This document shows, in pieces, positions 15,479-23,935 of a stretch of DNA of 32,743 bases. A program made the position numbers and the translations under genes. This DNA is from a virus, in the IMG/VR virus record IMGVR_UViG_3300020220_000198, positions 1-32,743 of that record. One strand, written 5' to 3'. Below the pieces are notes generated by a model. The model made no database searches and was not told where the DNA came from. It worked only from the letters and a program-made list of their open reading frames with translations. Each line of letters opens with the position of its first letter. Within the stretch, counting starts at the first letter, position 1.

Positions 15479-16470
15479 TGTTAGGTAATGAGTTTTTTAG
15501 CCATCGTACAATACGAAAAGTTGTAGTAGCTTTTGGTACTTTATTTAATGATCTTGTTGTTACAAGAACAACTCAAAGTGGCGTAAAAAAAGAATATTTT
15601 AAAGTACCATTATCCTATGGTGCAAAAGAAAAATACATCACTCGTATTACTTCTGATCCATCTTTAACAAAATCAATCGCTACACTTGTACCAAGAATTT
15701 CATTTAATTTAGATGGTTTATCTTATGATCCGACTCGTAAACAAATAACAACCATACAAAATTTTTCGGCAAATACTTCAACTGGACTTAAAACTCAATA
15801 CGCTCCAATTCCATATAACTATGAATTTTCTTTATCAATCTATGTAAGAAATACTGAAGATGGCACACAAATACTTGAACAAATATTACCATTTTTTACA
15901 CCAGATTTTACTGTAACTGTTGATTTTATTCCTAATATGAATAAAAAGTATGATTTACCAATTATACTTAATTCAGTATCATCTTCTATTGATTATGAAG
16001 GAGACATGTTAAGCACAAGATTAATTCTTTGGGATTTATCATTTACTGTTAAAGGATTTATTTGGCCACCAATTAAATCTGGTGATGTTATTCGTCAAGC
16101 AAATACAAATATTTTTATTGAACCACAAAATTTAGATGGACAAGTTGTTTACGTTGATTTTGCAAATGGGACTTCACAGTTTCAAAGGTCTGAAACTATT
16201 CGTGTAGATGATCGTCAATTAACAGGCAAAGTTCTTTATTTTAGTAATAGTAATACAGGCACTTTAATTGTTGGTAACTTAAACAAATATCTTGAAGTTG
16301 GAGACAAAGTTGTTGGTGATTTAAGTAATGCCTCATTTACAATTTCAACTTTAGATTCTACACCATTAAAACAAGTGCAAATTATAACAACACCATTGCC
16401 AAACACTGCTGATCCAGATGATGCTTTTGGATTTAATGAAACTATTACATATTGGCCTAATGTAACATGA
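15478..16470 (+). CDS. 15: Tail sheath stabiliser/tail completion protein gp15 (T4-like)
   Basis: 330 residues versus 272 in T4. EFFSHRTIRKVVVAFGTLFN, then KVPLSYGAKEKYITRI, LVPRISFNLDGLSYDPTRKQ and YNYEFSLSIYVRNTEDGTQI followed by LEQILPFFTPDF and LSTRLILWDLSFTVKGF align by eye with T4 gp15 (FxRVPITYASKEHF, ILPRINLHLVDFSYN, YELSIFTRYEDDMFQIVEQILPYF). gp15 forms a hexameric ring on top of the finished tail tube and sheath and binds the neck. The extra length lies in a C-terminal beta-rich segment (residues 220-290). The end overlaps the small terminase gene by ATGA. Confidence 0.85.
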   Translation: MLGNEFFSHRTIRKVVVAFGTLFNDLVVTRTTQSGVKKEYFKVPLSYGAKEKYITRITSDPSLTKSIATLVPRISFNLDGLSYDPTRKQITTIQNFSANTSTGLKTQYAPIPYNYEFSLSIYVRNTEDGTQILEQILPFFTPDFTVTVDFIPNMNKKYDLPIILNSVSSSIDYEGDMLSTRLILWDLSFTVKGFIWPPIKSGDVIRQANTNIFIEPQNLDGQVVYVDFANGTSQFQRSETIRVDDRQLTGKVLYFSNSNTGTLIVGNLNKYLEVGDKVVGDLSNASFTISTLDSTPLKQVQIITTPLPNTADPDDAFGFNETITYWPNVT

Positions 16471-16865
16471 AAAAAATAAACGAAAAATTATCTGAAATAT
16501 TTAATGTTGAGCCAATTGAAGTTAAAACTATTAAACAAGAAATTGTGCCTACTGAAGAAACCAATGTAATAGAATCTGATGCTGAGTTTGCTCGTAAAAA
16601 TATTCGTGAGTTAATTCAAAAAGGCGGTTTTGCCATTGAAGATTTATTACAAGTTGCAAAACACTCTGAGTCTCCAAGAGCATATGAAGTTGCCGCCAAC
16701 ATGATAAAAAATTTATCGGATCTAAATAAAGATTTACTAGAAGTACAAAAAAGAAAAAAAGATTTAGTTGTAGATAAAACATCTTCAAATGGAGTTAATG
16801 TTGATAAAGCTGTTTTTGTTGGCTCTACCGCAGAATTAATGAAACTCATTAAGGCAAATAAGTAG
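16467..16865 (+). CDS. 16: Terminase small subunit gp16
   Basis: 132 residues versus 164 in T4. The variable acidic N-terminus is followed by EFARKNIRELIQKGGFAIED, then HSESPRAYEVAANMIKNLSD and NKDLLEVQKRKKDL, and finally NVDKAVFVGSTAELMKLIKA. This reproduces the T4 gp16 plan: two helices with A-x-x-A-x-S-P-R-x-x-E-V, a long coiled-coil helix and a C-terminal VFxGSxxELM motif. The subunit recognises phage DNA and regulates gp17 ATPase during packaging. The start overlaps gp15. Placement directly before gp17 is usual, but here a Dps gene separates the two subunits. Confidence 0.85.
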   Translation: MKKINEKLSEIFNVEPIEVKTIKQEIVPTEETNVIESDAEFARKNIRELIQKGGFAIEDLLQVAKHSESPRAYEVAANMIKNLSDLNKDLLEVQKRKKDLVVDKTSSNGVNVDKAVFVGSTAELMKLIKANK

Positions 16866-16872
16866 GATTAAA

Positions 16873-17307
16873 ATGGAAAAATTAATTGAACAAATGAAAG
16901 TTATTTTAGGCACAACTTTTGGTTTATATTTTAAAGCTCACACATATCATTGGAACGTTGAGGGTCCAGATTTTGCTCAATACCACGATTTTCTTGGTAA
17001 TTTCTATCAATCTGTTTTCAATAATGTAGACACAATCGCTGAACACATTCGTGCTCTTGATGTTTATGCACCAACATCTTTACCAAGAATGTTAGAACTA
17101 TCTGACATTCCAAACTCAGAATTAATACCTAGTGCTCTCAATATGATGGCTAATTTAAGAGATGATAATGAACGTTATATGATTCATCTTCGCGCTGGTA
17201 TCGCAGTAGCTGAGCTAGCAAATGAACCTGCCGTTAGTAACTTTCTACAAGATATTTTAGATAAACATCAAAAGCAAGGTTGGATGCTTCGCAGCTTCAC
17301 TAAGTAA
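16873..17307 (+). CDS. dps: Dps-like ferritin (DNA protection during starvation protein)
   Basis: 144 residues, slightly shorter than bacterial Dps (about 160). KAHTYHWNVEGPDFAQYHDF, then VDTIAEHIRALDVYAP and the ending HQKQGWMLRSFTK are Dps hallmarks. The inter-subunit ferroxidase residues are all present with the spacing of E. coli Dps (H51, H63, D78, E82): here H26, H38, D53 and E57. Dps forms 12-subunit cages that oxidise iron with hydrogen peroxide and so limit hydroxyl-radical damage to DNA. It has no lysine-rich N-terminal tail, so DNA binding by that route is unlikely. AGGA lies just upstream, and its TAA overlaps the ATG of the large terminase gene (TAATG), so it would be expressed late with packaging genes. 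Probably acquired from a bacterium. Confidence 0.9.
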   Translation: MEKLIEQMKVILGTTFGLYFKAHTYHWNVEGPDFAQYHDFLGNFYQSVFNNVDTIAEHIRALDVYAPTSLPRMLELSDIPNSELIPSALNMMANLRDDNERYMIHLRAGIAVAELANEPAVSNFLQDILDKHQKQGWMLRSFTK

Positions 17308-18956
17308 TGATTGAAAATTATCTTGGTAACGCTAGTCTAAAAAAGATTGGCGTTACAATACCATTTACCGAAGAAAACATTCTTGAGTACAAAAAATGTA
17401 CTGAAGATCCAATTTATTTTGTTGATAATTATTGTTACATTGTTACGCTTGATCATGGTATTCAAAAGTTTAAGTTATACGATTGTCAAAAAGAAAAGAT
17501 TGATCTAATTCACAAAGAACGCCGTGTTATCATTATGGAGTCACGGCAGGCAGGTAAAACCACCACAGCAGCTGCATACATTCTTTGGTATACATTATTT
17601 CAAGGCGATAAAAATGTTGCTATTCTTGCCAACAAAGATAAAACTGCTCGTGAAATCTTATCACGCTATCAGTTAATGTATGAAAATCTTCCACTTTGGA
17701 TGCAACAAGGTGTCAAAACTTGGAACAAAGGCGATGTAGAGTTAGAAAATGGTTCTAAAGTTTTTACTGCTGCAACAACTCCTGCTGGTATTCGTTCTAA
17801 ATCTGTAAACTTATTGTACATTGACGAAGCAGCAATTATTCCAAACAACGTTGCTGATGCATTTTTTACTTCGGTATATCCTGTTGTTTCTGCTGGTCAA
17901 ACAACTAAAATTCTCATTACTTCTACACCACTTGGTTATAATCATTTTTGGAAGTTTTGGAATGATGCGGAGAATGGTCGAAACGGATTTACATCGTTGT
18001 TTATTCCATATTGGAAGATTCCTGGTCGAGATGAAAAATGGGCAGATGAACAACGTAAAGTTCTTGGCGATGTCAAATATAATCAAGAAGTTCTTTGTAA
18101 ATTTCTTGGCTCTTCACTTACACTTATTCGTGCTGATGTTATTGAACAAATGTCTTATAACGAACCAATCTATCAAAAAGATGGTTTAGACATTTTTGAA
18201 ATGCCTGAAAAAGGTCATTCATATATTGTTGTTGCAGATACAGCTAAAGGTGTTGGTGGCGACTATTCTGCATTTGTAATTGTTGATATTACTGAAGTGC
18301 CTTATAAAGTGGTTGCTAAATATAGAGATAATCAAATAGCACCGATGTTATATCCATCTGTTATTTACAGAGCAGCATTAGATTACAATAATGCTTATGT
18401 GCTTGTTGAGGTAAATTCTTCAGAGCAAGTTGCTCATATTTTATATCAAGAATATGAATATGAAAACATTTTATTTGTTCAAAGAGATTCAAAAGGTCAA
18501 AAAGTTTCAGGTGGTTTTGCCGGTGCAGGCAAAACACAACTTGGTGTTTCAACTGATAAAAGAGTTAAACGAATAGGTTGTTTTAACTTTAAGTCTTTGT
18601 TAGAGGAGAAAAAATTATTAGTGTTTGATGCAGATATTATATCAGAAATTTCCACATTTATTGAGTCTAGAGGGTCTTACGCAGCTGATGAAGGATACCA
18701 TGATGACTTGGTAATGCCGTTAGTTCTTTTTGGATGGTTAACAACAAATCCATATTTTAGAGAAATTACGGATGTAAACCTTCGTAAAGCGGTTTATGAA
18801 CAAAGAATCAAACAAATTGAAGAAGATATGTTACCAGTCGGTTTTATTAATGATGGGCAACAAGAAGAAGTTATAATTGATGGAAAAGATGTATGGGGAA
18901 ATTATGATACACAAGAAAAAACACCACCAGCGGGTTATTTACCTTCTAGGTTGTGA
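17307..18956 (+). CDS. 17: Terminase large subunit gp17 (packaging ATPase/nuclease)
   Basis: 549 residues (T4: 610). The ATPase half shows MESRQAGKTTTAAAYILWYT with the Walker-A-type SRQAGKTT at 79-86, then WNKGDVELENGSKVFTAATT and LLYIDEAAII with D173/E174 (Walker B and catalytic Glu), and ITSTPLGYNHFW (coupling motif). The RNase-H-like nuclease half begins near VVADTAKGVGGDYSAFVIVD with D311 as a likely metal ligand and later YHDDLVMPLVLF. gp17 docks on the gp20 portal, pumps DNA into the prohead and cuts it. The start overlaps the Dps stop by one base. The sequence is intact, without intein or intron. Confidence 0.95.
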   Translation: MIENYLGNASLKKIGVTIPFTEENILEYKKCTEDPIYFVDNYCYIVTLDHGIQKFKLYDCQKEKIDLIHKERRVIIMESRQAGKTTTAAAYILWYTLFQGDKNVAILANKDKTAREILSRYQLMYENLPLWMQQGVKTWNKGDVELENGSKVFTAATTPAGIRSKSVNLLYIDEAAIIPNNVADAFFTSVYPVVSAGQTTKILITSTPLGYNHFWKFWNDAENGRNGFTSLFIPYWKIPGRDEKWADEQRKVLGDVKYNQEVLCKFLGSSLTLIRADVIEQMSYNEPIYQKDGLDIFEMPEKGHSYIVVADTAKGVGGDYSAFVIVDITEVPYKVVAKYRDNQIAPMLYPSVIYRAALDYNNAYVLVEVNSSEQVAHILYQEYEYENILFVQRDSKGQKVSGGFAGAGKTQLGVSTDKRVKRIGCFNFKSLLEEKKLLVFDADIISEISTFIESRGSYAADEGYHDDLVMPLVLFGWLTTNPYFREITDVNLRKAVYEQRIKQIEEDMLPVGFINDGQQEEVIIDGKDVWGNYDTQEKTPPAGYLPSRL

Positions 18957-18960
18957 AAAT

Positions 18961-18968
18961 ACTAAATA
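18961..18968 (+). promoter_or_regulatory. T4-type late promoter (ACTAAATA)
   Basis: ACTAAATA sits 5 nt after the gp17 stop and 45 nt before ATG 19014 of the sheath gene, the longest leader among the late sites here. The leader contains a perfect hairpin starting at about the predicted transcription start. Confidence 0.6.
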
Positions 18969-18970
18969 GA

Positions 18971-18988
18971 GAATCAAGTAATTGATTC
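18971..18988 (+). promoter_or_regulatory. 5' leader hairpin of the tail sheath mRNA
   Basis: GAATCAA (18971-18977) and TTGATTC (18982-18988) pair perfectly around a GTAA loop, a GNRA-type tetraloop. The ribosome site AGAGGAGAAA lies further on and stays free. A hairpin at the very 5' end commonly protects mRNAs from decay. Confidence 0.55.
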
Positions 18989-19013
18989 ATACTTATAACA
19001 AGAGGAGAAATCC

Positions 19014-20684
19014 ATGGCGTTTCAGCTTTCACCTGGCGTAAACGTATCAGAAGTTGATCTGACTAGCGTTGTGCCTTCAGTCGCCACATCTATTGGCGCA
19101 TTTGCCGGAATTTTTGCCTGGGGTCCAGTCAATGAGGTCGTAACGATTTCAGATGAAGTTCAATTGGCGGATAGATTTGGAAAACCAGATAATAATAACT
19201 ATGAACATTGGTTCTCATCCGCAAACTTTTTAGCTTACTCAAACAATCTTCGGGTTGTTCGCGCAGCTAACTCGGCATCAACATTAAATGCCACTTCAGC
19301 TGGTGCTGGTGTTTTAATTGAAAATGAAGACGATTACTTAGATAATCACACTGGTGGTGCAAACACATTTGGTCGTTTTGCTGCTAGATGCCCTGGCGAT
19401 TTAGGTAATTCACTTCGTGTTGAAGTTGCTGATTCTAACACATACACTGGTTGGGCATTTTCGGGTTCGTTCACATCAGCACCAAATACTTCGACATATA
19501 TTTTAAATTCTAGAGGTGCTTACGCTAATGATGAATTGCATATCATCATTGTTGACGAAGATGGTAAATTTACTGGTACAGCAAATACAGTTCTTGAAAA
19601 GTTTGCATTTGTCTCTAAGGCACCTGATGCTAAAAGTTTTGATGGTTCAACATTGTTCTATAAAGAAGTAATTGAACAAAGATCGAAATTTATTTGGTGG
19701 TTATCACATCCAGATTCAACAAATTGGGGTACGGTCAATTCATCGTACACATTACTAGCAACAAGAATTAGTTCCTCTCTTGCTAATGGCGCCAACGGCT
19801 CTATAACTGCAGGCAATCTTCAATCTGCTCTAAACAAAGTTGCTAATCCAGATTCTGAGGATGTATCGCTTATTATCACTGGCCCAGCAGTTGAAGCAAC
19901 AGTTGAAAATGCTATTACTCTTGCAGAAACACGCAAAGATTGTGTGGTGTTTATATCGCCAGAAAAAGCAGATTGTGTTGATAATTCAGGCCAAGAAACA
20001 ACTGATATTCTTGCCTTCCGTAATACATTGCCATCATCTTCATATGCTGTGATGGATTCTGGCTGGAAATATCAATATGACAAATACAACGATGTATATC
20101 GTTGGGTGCCACTAAATGGCGACATTGCAGGTCTTTGCGCTCGTACGGATCTTGAACGTGATCCTTGGTTCTCACCAGCAGGTACAAGTCGTGGTGTAAT
20201 TCGTAATGTTATTAAACTTGCTTGGAATCCAACTAAAGCAAACCGTGATTCTTTGTATAATTCTGGCGTAAATCCTGTCGTGACATTTCAAGGCGAAGGC
20301 ACAGTGTTATTTGGCGATAAAACATTATTAGATCGCCCATCAGCATTTGATCGTATTAATGTCCGTCGTTTGTTTACCGTTCTTGAAAAATCAATTTCTC
20401 GTGCTGCTCGTTCTTCTTTATTTGAGTTTAATGACGAATTTACAAGAGCACAATTTGTTAATTTAGTTGAGCCATTTCTCCGTGATGTGCAAGGTCGCCG
20501 TGGCATTACTGACTTCCGTGTTGTTTGTGACGAAACAAATAACACTCAACAAGTAATTGATGCTAATGAATTTGTTGGCGACATTTTTATCAAACCATCT
20601 CGTTCAGTTAACTTTATTCAATTGAATTTTGTTGCTGTAAGAAGTGGTGTGACATTTGAAGAAATTGTTGGTCGTGCAGTCTAA
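19014..20684 (+). CDS. 18: Tail sheath protein gp18
   Basis: 556 residues (T4: 659). MAFQLSPGVNVSEVDLTSVV, then GAFAGIFAWGPVNEVVTISD and FLAYSNNLRVVRAA form the classical sheath N-terminus; the C-terminal domain ends RINVRRLFTVLEKSISRAAR, then GDIFIKPSRSVNFIQLNFVA and VRSGVTFEEIVG, the segment that links neighbouring sheath subunits. gp18 polymerises around the gp19 tube and contracts to drive it through the host envelope. A late promoter and AGAGGAGAAA precede ATG 19014. The shorter length than T4 reflects smaller protruding middle domains. Confidence 0.95.
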   Translation: MAFQLSPGVNVSEVDLTSVVPSVATSIGAFAGIFAWGPVNEVVTISDEVQLADRFGKPDNNNYEHWFSSANFLAYSNNLRVVRAANSASTLNATSAGAGVLIENEDDYLDNHTGGANTFGRFAARCPGDLGNSLRVEVADSNTYTGWAFSGSFTSAPNTSTYILNSRGAYANDELHIIIVDEDGKFTGTANTVLEKFAFVSKAPDAKSFDGSTLFYKEVIEQRSKFIWWLSHPDSTNWGTVNSSYTLLATRISSSLANGANGSITAGNLQSALNKVANPDSEDVSLIITGPAVEATVENAITLAETRKDCVVFISPEKADCVDNSGQETTDILAFRNTLPSSSYAVMDSGWKYQYDKYNDVYRWVPLNGDIAGLCARTDLERDPWFSPAGTSRGVIRNVIKLAWNPTKANRDSLYNSGVNPVVTFQGEGTVLFGDKTLLDRPSAFDRINVRRLFTVLEKSISRAARSSLFEFNDEFTRAQFVNLVEPFLRDVQGRRGITDFRVVCDETNNTQQVIDANEFVGDIFIKPSRSVNFIQLNFVAVRSGVTFEEIVGRAV

Positions 20685-20687
20685 ATA
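20680..20687 (+). promoter_or_regulatory. T4-type late promoter (TCTAAATA)
   Basis: TCTAAATA overlaps the last codons of the sheath gene (stop TAA 20682-20684) and lies 22 nt before ATG 20710 of gp19, with CAGGAG between. Confidence 0.55.
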
Positions 20688-20709
20688 GAGATAACAGGAG
20701 AAAAACAAC

Positions 20710-21255
20710 ATGGCATTTAACGTAACTCAGTTTAGATCACAAATGGTTGGAGACGGTGCTCGTCCCAATTTATTTGAAGTATCTATACCATTTCCTGGTT
20801 ACTCATTACCAGGAGATGCACAATCAAAAACAACATTTATGTGTAAAACAGCACAACTTCCGGGCTCTACTGTTGGTGTTGTGCCTGTTCAGTATTTTGG
20901 CCGTGAGTTGAAATTTGCAGGCAATAGAACTTTTGCTGATTGGACAATTACAGTGATCAACGATGAAGACTTTGCAGTAAGAAATGCTTTTGAGCGTTGG
21001 ATGAATGGTATTAATACACATCGTACCAATCTTCGCAATGCAGCTGCTTTGACACCAACAGGTTACACACAAGATGCAGAAGTTTTTCAATATGGTAAAG
21101 ATGGCAGAAGACTTAAAATATGTAAGTTTATTGGCCTTTTTCCAACTGACATTACACCAATTGATGTTGATTGGGGTTCAAATGACACTATTGAGGAGTT
21201 TTCAGTAACACTCACCTATCAATGGTGGGAAGCAATAGCCGATCAAGTGTTTTAA
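20710..21255 (+). CDS. 19: Tail tube protein gp19
   Basis: 181 residues (T4: 163). MAFNVTQFRSQMVGDGARPN, then LFEVSIPFPG, FMCKTAQLPGSTVGVVPVQY and FGRELKFAGNRTFADWTITV, then DEDFAVRNAFERWMNGINTH and IEEFSVTLTYQWWE are standard gp19 features: an F-x-V-x-I/P strand, a C-K-T-A-x-L-P-G-S loop and R-x-x-x-E-x-W-x-x-x-I. Hexameric rings of gp19 stack to form the tube through which DNA passes. It has its own late promoter and is followed immediately by a strong terminator, suggesting high and separate expression. Confidence 0.95.
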   Translation: MAFNVTQFRSQMVGDGARPNLFEVSIPFPGYSLPGDAQSKTTFMCKTAQLPGSTVGVVPVQYFGRELKFAGNRTFADWTITVINDEDFAVRNAFERWMNGINTHRTNLRNAAALTPTGYTQDAEVFQYGKDGRRLKICKFIGLFPTDITPIDVDWGSNDTIEEFSVTLTYQWWEAIADQVF

Positions 21256-21286
21256 GAGGAAAGGCTTCGGCCTTTTCTCTTTTCTT
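21255..21286 (+). terminator. Intrinsic terminator after tail tube gene
   Basis: An 11-bp stem (left arm 21255-21265, right arm 21270-21280, one G-U pair) closes on a TTCG tetraloop and runs into a T-rich tail (TTTCTTT). It lies right at the gp19 stop codon. UUCG loops are exceptionally stable. Confidence 0.85.
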
Positions 21287-21301
21287 TAGAATGGAAAATA
21301 A

Positions 21302-22933
21302 ATGGCAATAAACCTTTTTGGTTTTACAATTGGTAAAAAAGATGTTGCTCAGGTCGAAAAACCTGAGCAACGCTCATTTGCACTACCAACACCCGCATTA
21401 GATGATGGTGCTGTTACCATCACACAAAATGCCTATTACGGCACTTATGTTGACTTAGAAGGTTCTGTTCGCAATGAATTAGAACTTATTACTCGTTATA
21501 GAGAAATGTCAAATCATCCAGAACTAGAACAAGCAATTGATGATATTGTTAATGAGTCAATTACACATGATGGTAGCGGCGATGTTATTTCTATTAATTT
21601 AGATAAACTAAAACAACCGGAAACAATTAAAAAGAAAATTATTGAAGAGTTTAACAACGTTCAAAGAATGTTGAACTTTTCAAATCTTGCTGATGATTTG
21701 TTCAAGCGTTGGTATATTGATGGTAGAATTTACTTTCACATTATAGTAAACGATAGTAATCCAAAAGAAGGCATACAAGAACTTCGCTATATTGATCCAC
21801 GCAAAATTCGTAAGGTGCGTGAAGTAGCAAAAGATAAAGACATTAAAACTGGTGCTATGGTGATTAAATCAATCGCCGAGTATTATGTATATAATGATCG
21901 TGGAACCACAACACAAACATATACCGCAGGCGTAAATGCAGGTCTTCGTATTGCGCCAGATTCTGTAATTAATGTGAACTCTGGTTTGATGGATGCCAAA
22001 AATACATTTGTTATTTCGTATCTACACAAAGCAATCAAACCATTAAATCAATTGCGTATGATTGAAGACGCAGTTGTTATTTACCGTTTATCAAGAGCAC
22101 CAGAACGCCGTGTATTTTACATTGATGTTGGTAATTTGCCAAAAGGTAAAGCCGAACAATATCTTCGTGATATTATGGTCAGATACCGTAACAAAATGGT
22201 TTATGATGCAAATACTGGCGAAATGCGTGATGATCGCAAGCATATGTCGATGCTTGAAGACTTTTGGTTACCACGGCGTGAAGGCGGCAAAGGCACAGAA
22301 ATTACCACATTACCAGCTGGTCAAAATCTTGGTCAAATTGAAGATGTTGATTACTTTCGCAAAAAACTTCTACAGTCATTAAATGTTCCATATTCTCGTA
22401 TGGATTCTCAAGGTGGCGGTGGTCTAGCATCTCTTGGCCGCTCTGCTGAAATTACTCGTGATGAATTAAAGTTTGCTAAGTTTGTTATTCGCCTTCGTAA
22501 TAAGTTCTCTCAAATTTTTGATCAAGCACTTAAAGTGCAACTTACGCTTAAAGGTATTTGTACACAAGAAGAATGGGATGATTTTAAAGAAGACATTTAT
22601 TACGATTACAAGAAAGATAACAATTTTACAGAACTTCGTGAGGCAGAATTAATTCGTGAAAGAGTTACTACGCTTCAACTTTTAGATCCATATATTGGCA
22701 AATATTTTTCACAAACATGGGCAAAGAAAAATATTCTTCGTATGACTGATGAAGAAATTGAACAAATGAGTGAAGAAATGGAAGAAGATGGCACTCTTAA
22801 TACAACTGCAAATGATCAACAAAATACAAGTGTTGAAAATGTAGACAATACAATAGATAGAGTGCCAACGGAATCAACAACACCTCAATTAGACTCCGAA
22901 GTAGAAAAATATTCAGTCGGTATAAATAGATAA
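21302..22933 (+). CDS. 20: Portal vertex protein gp20
   Basis: 543 residues (T4: 524). MAINLFGFTIGKKDVAQVEK, then DLEGSVRNELELITRYREMS and HPELEQAIDDIVNESI, then FKRWYIDGRIYFHIIV, LRYIDPRKIRKVRE and VIYRLSRAPERRVFYIDVGN, followed by DFWLPRREGGKGTEITTLPA and YFRKKLLQSLNVPYSRM are strongly conserved portal motifs. The dodecameric portal starts prohead assembly, docks terminase and becomes the exit channel. It follows the gp19 terminator with no obvious promoter of its own. The C-terminal tail (about residue 490 onward) is acidic and low-complexity. A consensus late promoter for the next gene lies over its last codons. Confidence 0.95.
   Translation: MAINLFGFTIGKKDVAQVEKPEQRSFALPTPALDDGAVTITQNAYYGTYVDLEGSVRNELELITRYREMSNHPELEQAIDDIVNESITHDGSGDVISINLDKLKQPETIKKKIIEEFNNVQRMLNFSNLADDLFKRWYIDGRIYFHIIVNDSNPKEGIQELRYIDPRKIRKVREVAKDKDIKTGAMVIKSIAEYYVYNDRGTTTQTYTAGVNAGLRIAPDSVINVNSGLMDAKNTFVISYLHKAIKPLNQLRMIEDAVVIYRLSRAPERRVFYIDVGNLPKGKAEQYLRDIMVRYRNKMVYDANTGEMRDDRKHMSMLEDFWLPRREGGKGTEITTLPAGQNLGQIEDVDYFRKKLLQSLNVPYSRMDSQGGGGLASLGRSAEITRDELKFAKFVIRLRNKFSQIFDQALKVQLTLKGICTQEEWDDFKEDIYYDYKKDNNFTELREAELIRERVTTLQLLDPYIGKYFSQTWAKKNILRMTDEEIEQMSEEMEEDGTLNTTANDQQNTSVENVDNTIDRVPTESTTPQLDSEVEKYSVGINR
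22921..22928 (+). promoter_or_regulatory. T4-type late promoter (TATAAATA, exact consensus)
   Basis: TATAAATA matches the T4 late consensus exactly. It overlaps the last codons of the portal gene and lies 21 nt before ATG 22950, so it drives the prohead core genes. Confidence 0.75.
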
Positions 22934-22949
22934 TTAATAAAGGCGTAAT

Positions 22950-23147
22950 ATGGACACAAGACAATTTATCGACCAACTTGTTGCGGGTGAAAGTGCTGCT
23001 GCAAAAGAAACTTTAGAAAATTTAATTTCAAATAAGGCTTTTGAAGCACTTGACGAGTACAAGAAACAAATGGCTTCTAATATTTTTGGTGAAAAACAAG
23101 AAAATTCTGAAGCTGAAGAAACAGTAGAAGTTCAAGAAACAGAATGA
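22950..23147 (+). CDS. 67: gp67-like prohead core protein
   Basis: 65 residues. MDTRQFIDQLVAGESAAAKE, then LENLISNKAFEALDEYKKQM and an acidic tail EKQENSEAEETVEVQETE resemble T4 gp67 (80 residues): a short helical N-terminus with a K-A-x-E-x-L-D-E-Y-K-K type helix and a glutamate-rich C-terminus. The position between portal and the following core genes is that of gene 67 in T4. gp67 is an internal core protein needed for head shape and is degraded by the gp21 protease. The assignment rests on position and composition more than on sequence identity. It overlaps the next gene by ATGA. Confidence 0.65.
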   Translation: MDTRQFIDQLVAGESAAAKETLENLISNKAFEALDEYKKQMASNIFGEKQENSEAEETVEVQETE

Positions 23148-23935
23148 AAAGTTTAGTAGAATTTAGGCAAGAACCAATTTTAGAAGAAGATAAAACAGAC
23201 TATTCTAAGTTTGATGCTCTTGTTCGTGCTGGTTTGGCCAATAAGGCACAGTTACAAAGAATACATAAAATTCTTGATAAAATGCAAGAAGATAAACCTG
23301 TATTTAATAATGCCGATAGAATGATTCTACAAAACTTATTTAATAAAATGGTAGACTTGCTTACAACAAATAAACAAATTTTTTCGCAAGCTCGTCGTTC
23401 GGTTAATGAAGGAGTTGTTGATTCTTCAGATTATAAAGTTTCACCAGAAACTGGTAAAAAATATAGAGCGCATCGTGTAGTTCTTTCAAGAGAAGAACCA
23501 AAAGAAAAAGATGAATTAAAAGAACAACTAACAAAGTTTGATCCACCATTTGTTCTTGTTTTAAAACGTAAAGCAATTCGTCTTTATCCTGATTCAACAA
23601 GAATTGCTTTATATTATAGTGATAAACTTAATAAGTATTTTTCAGTGCCTTATTCTACTGAAGACGACAAAATGGGCATAGTGCAAGCGGAAGAAGTTGA
23701 GTTAGAAGAAGCTGTTATGGATCAACTTCACAAAATTGTTGATGGCAAACAAGCACAAAAAATTAAATTTGGTAATGGTCAAACAAAAAGTGTAGATCAT
23801 TTTACAGCATCAGCAGTAACACAACTGCACAAAGCTTTAAATGATGAAAATAAGAAAAAAATATCTGATATGATTCATAAGTCTCCAGAACACTTTAATA
23901 AAGTAGCAAGTTTCGCTTTTTCTAAAGTAAAATGA
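23144..23935 (+). CDS. Putative prohead core protein (gp68 position)
   Basis: 263 residues. Residues 18-90 (DYSKFDALVRAGLANKAQLQ; ADRMILQNLFNKMVDLLTTN) are a helical segment that I recognise from gp20-gp21 intervals of other aquatic T4-like phages. The middle (YKVSPETGKKYRAHRVVLSR; DPPFVLVLKRKAIRLYPDST) is beta-type and the C-terminal part (AVMDQLHKIVDGKQAQKIKF; MIHKSPEHFNKVASFAFSKV) is helical again. T4 gp68 in this position is only 141 residues, so true homology is uncertain. It is probably a scaffold-core or internal head protein, made together with its neighbours through ATGA overlaps at both ends. Confidence 0.5.
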   Translation: MKSLVEFRQEPILEEDKTDYSKFDALVRAGLANKAQLQRIHKILDKMQEDKPVFNNADRMILQNLFNKMVDLLTTNKQIFSQARRSVNEGVVDSSDYKVSPETGKKYRAHRVVLSREEPKEKDELKEQLTKFDPPFVLVLKRKAIRLYPDSTRIALYYSDKLNKYFSVPYSTEDDKMGIVQAEEVELEEAVMDQLHKIVDGKQAQKIKFGNGQTKSVDHFTASAVTQLHKALNDENKKKISDMIHKSPEHFNKVASFAFSKVK

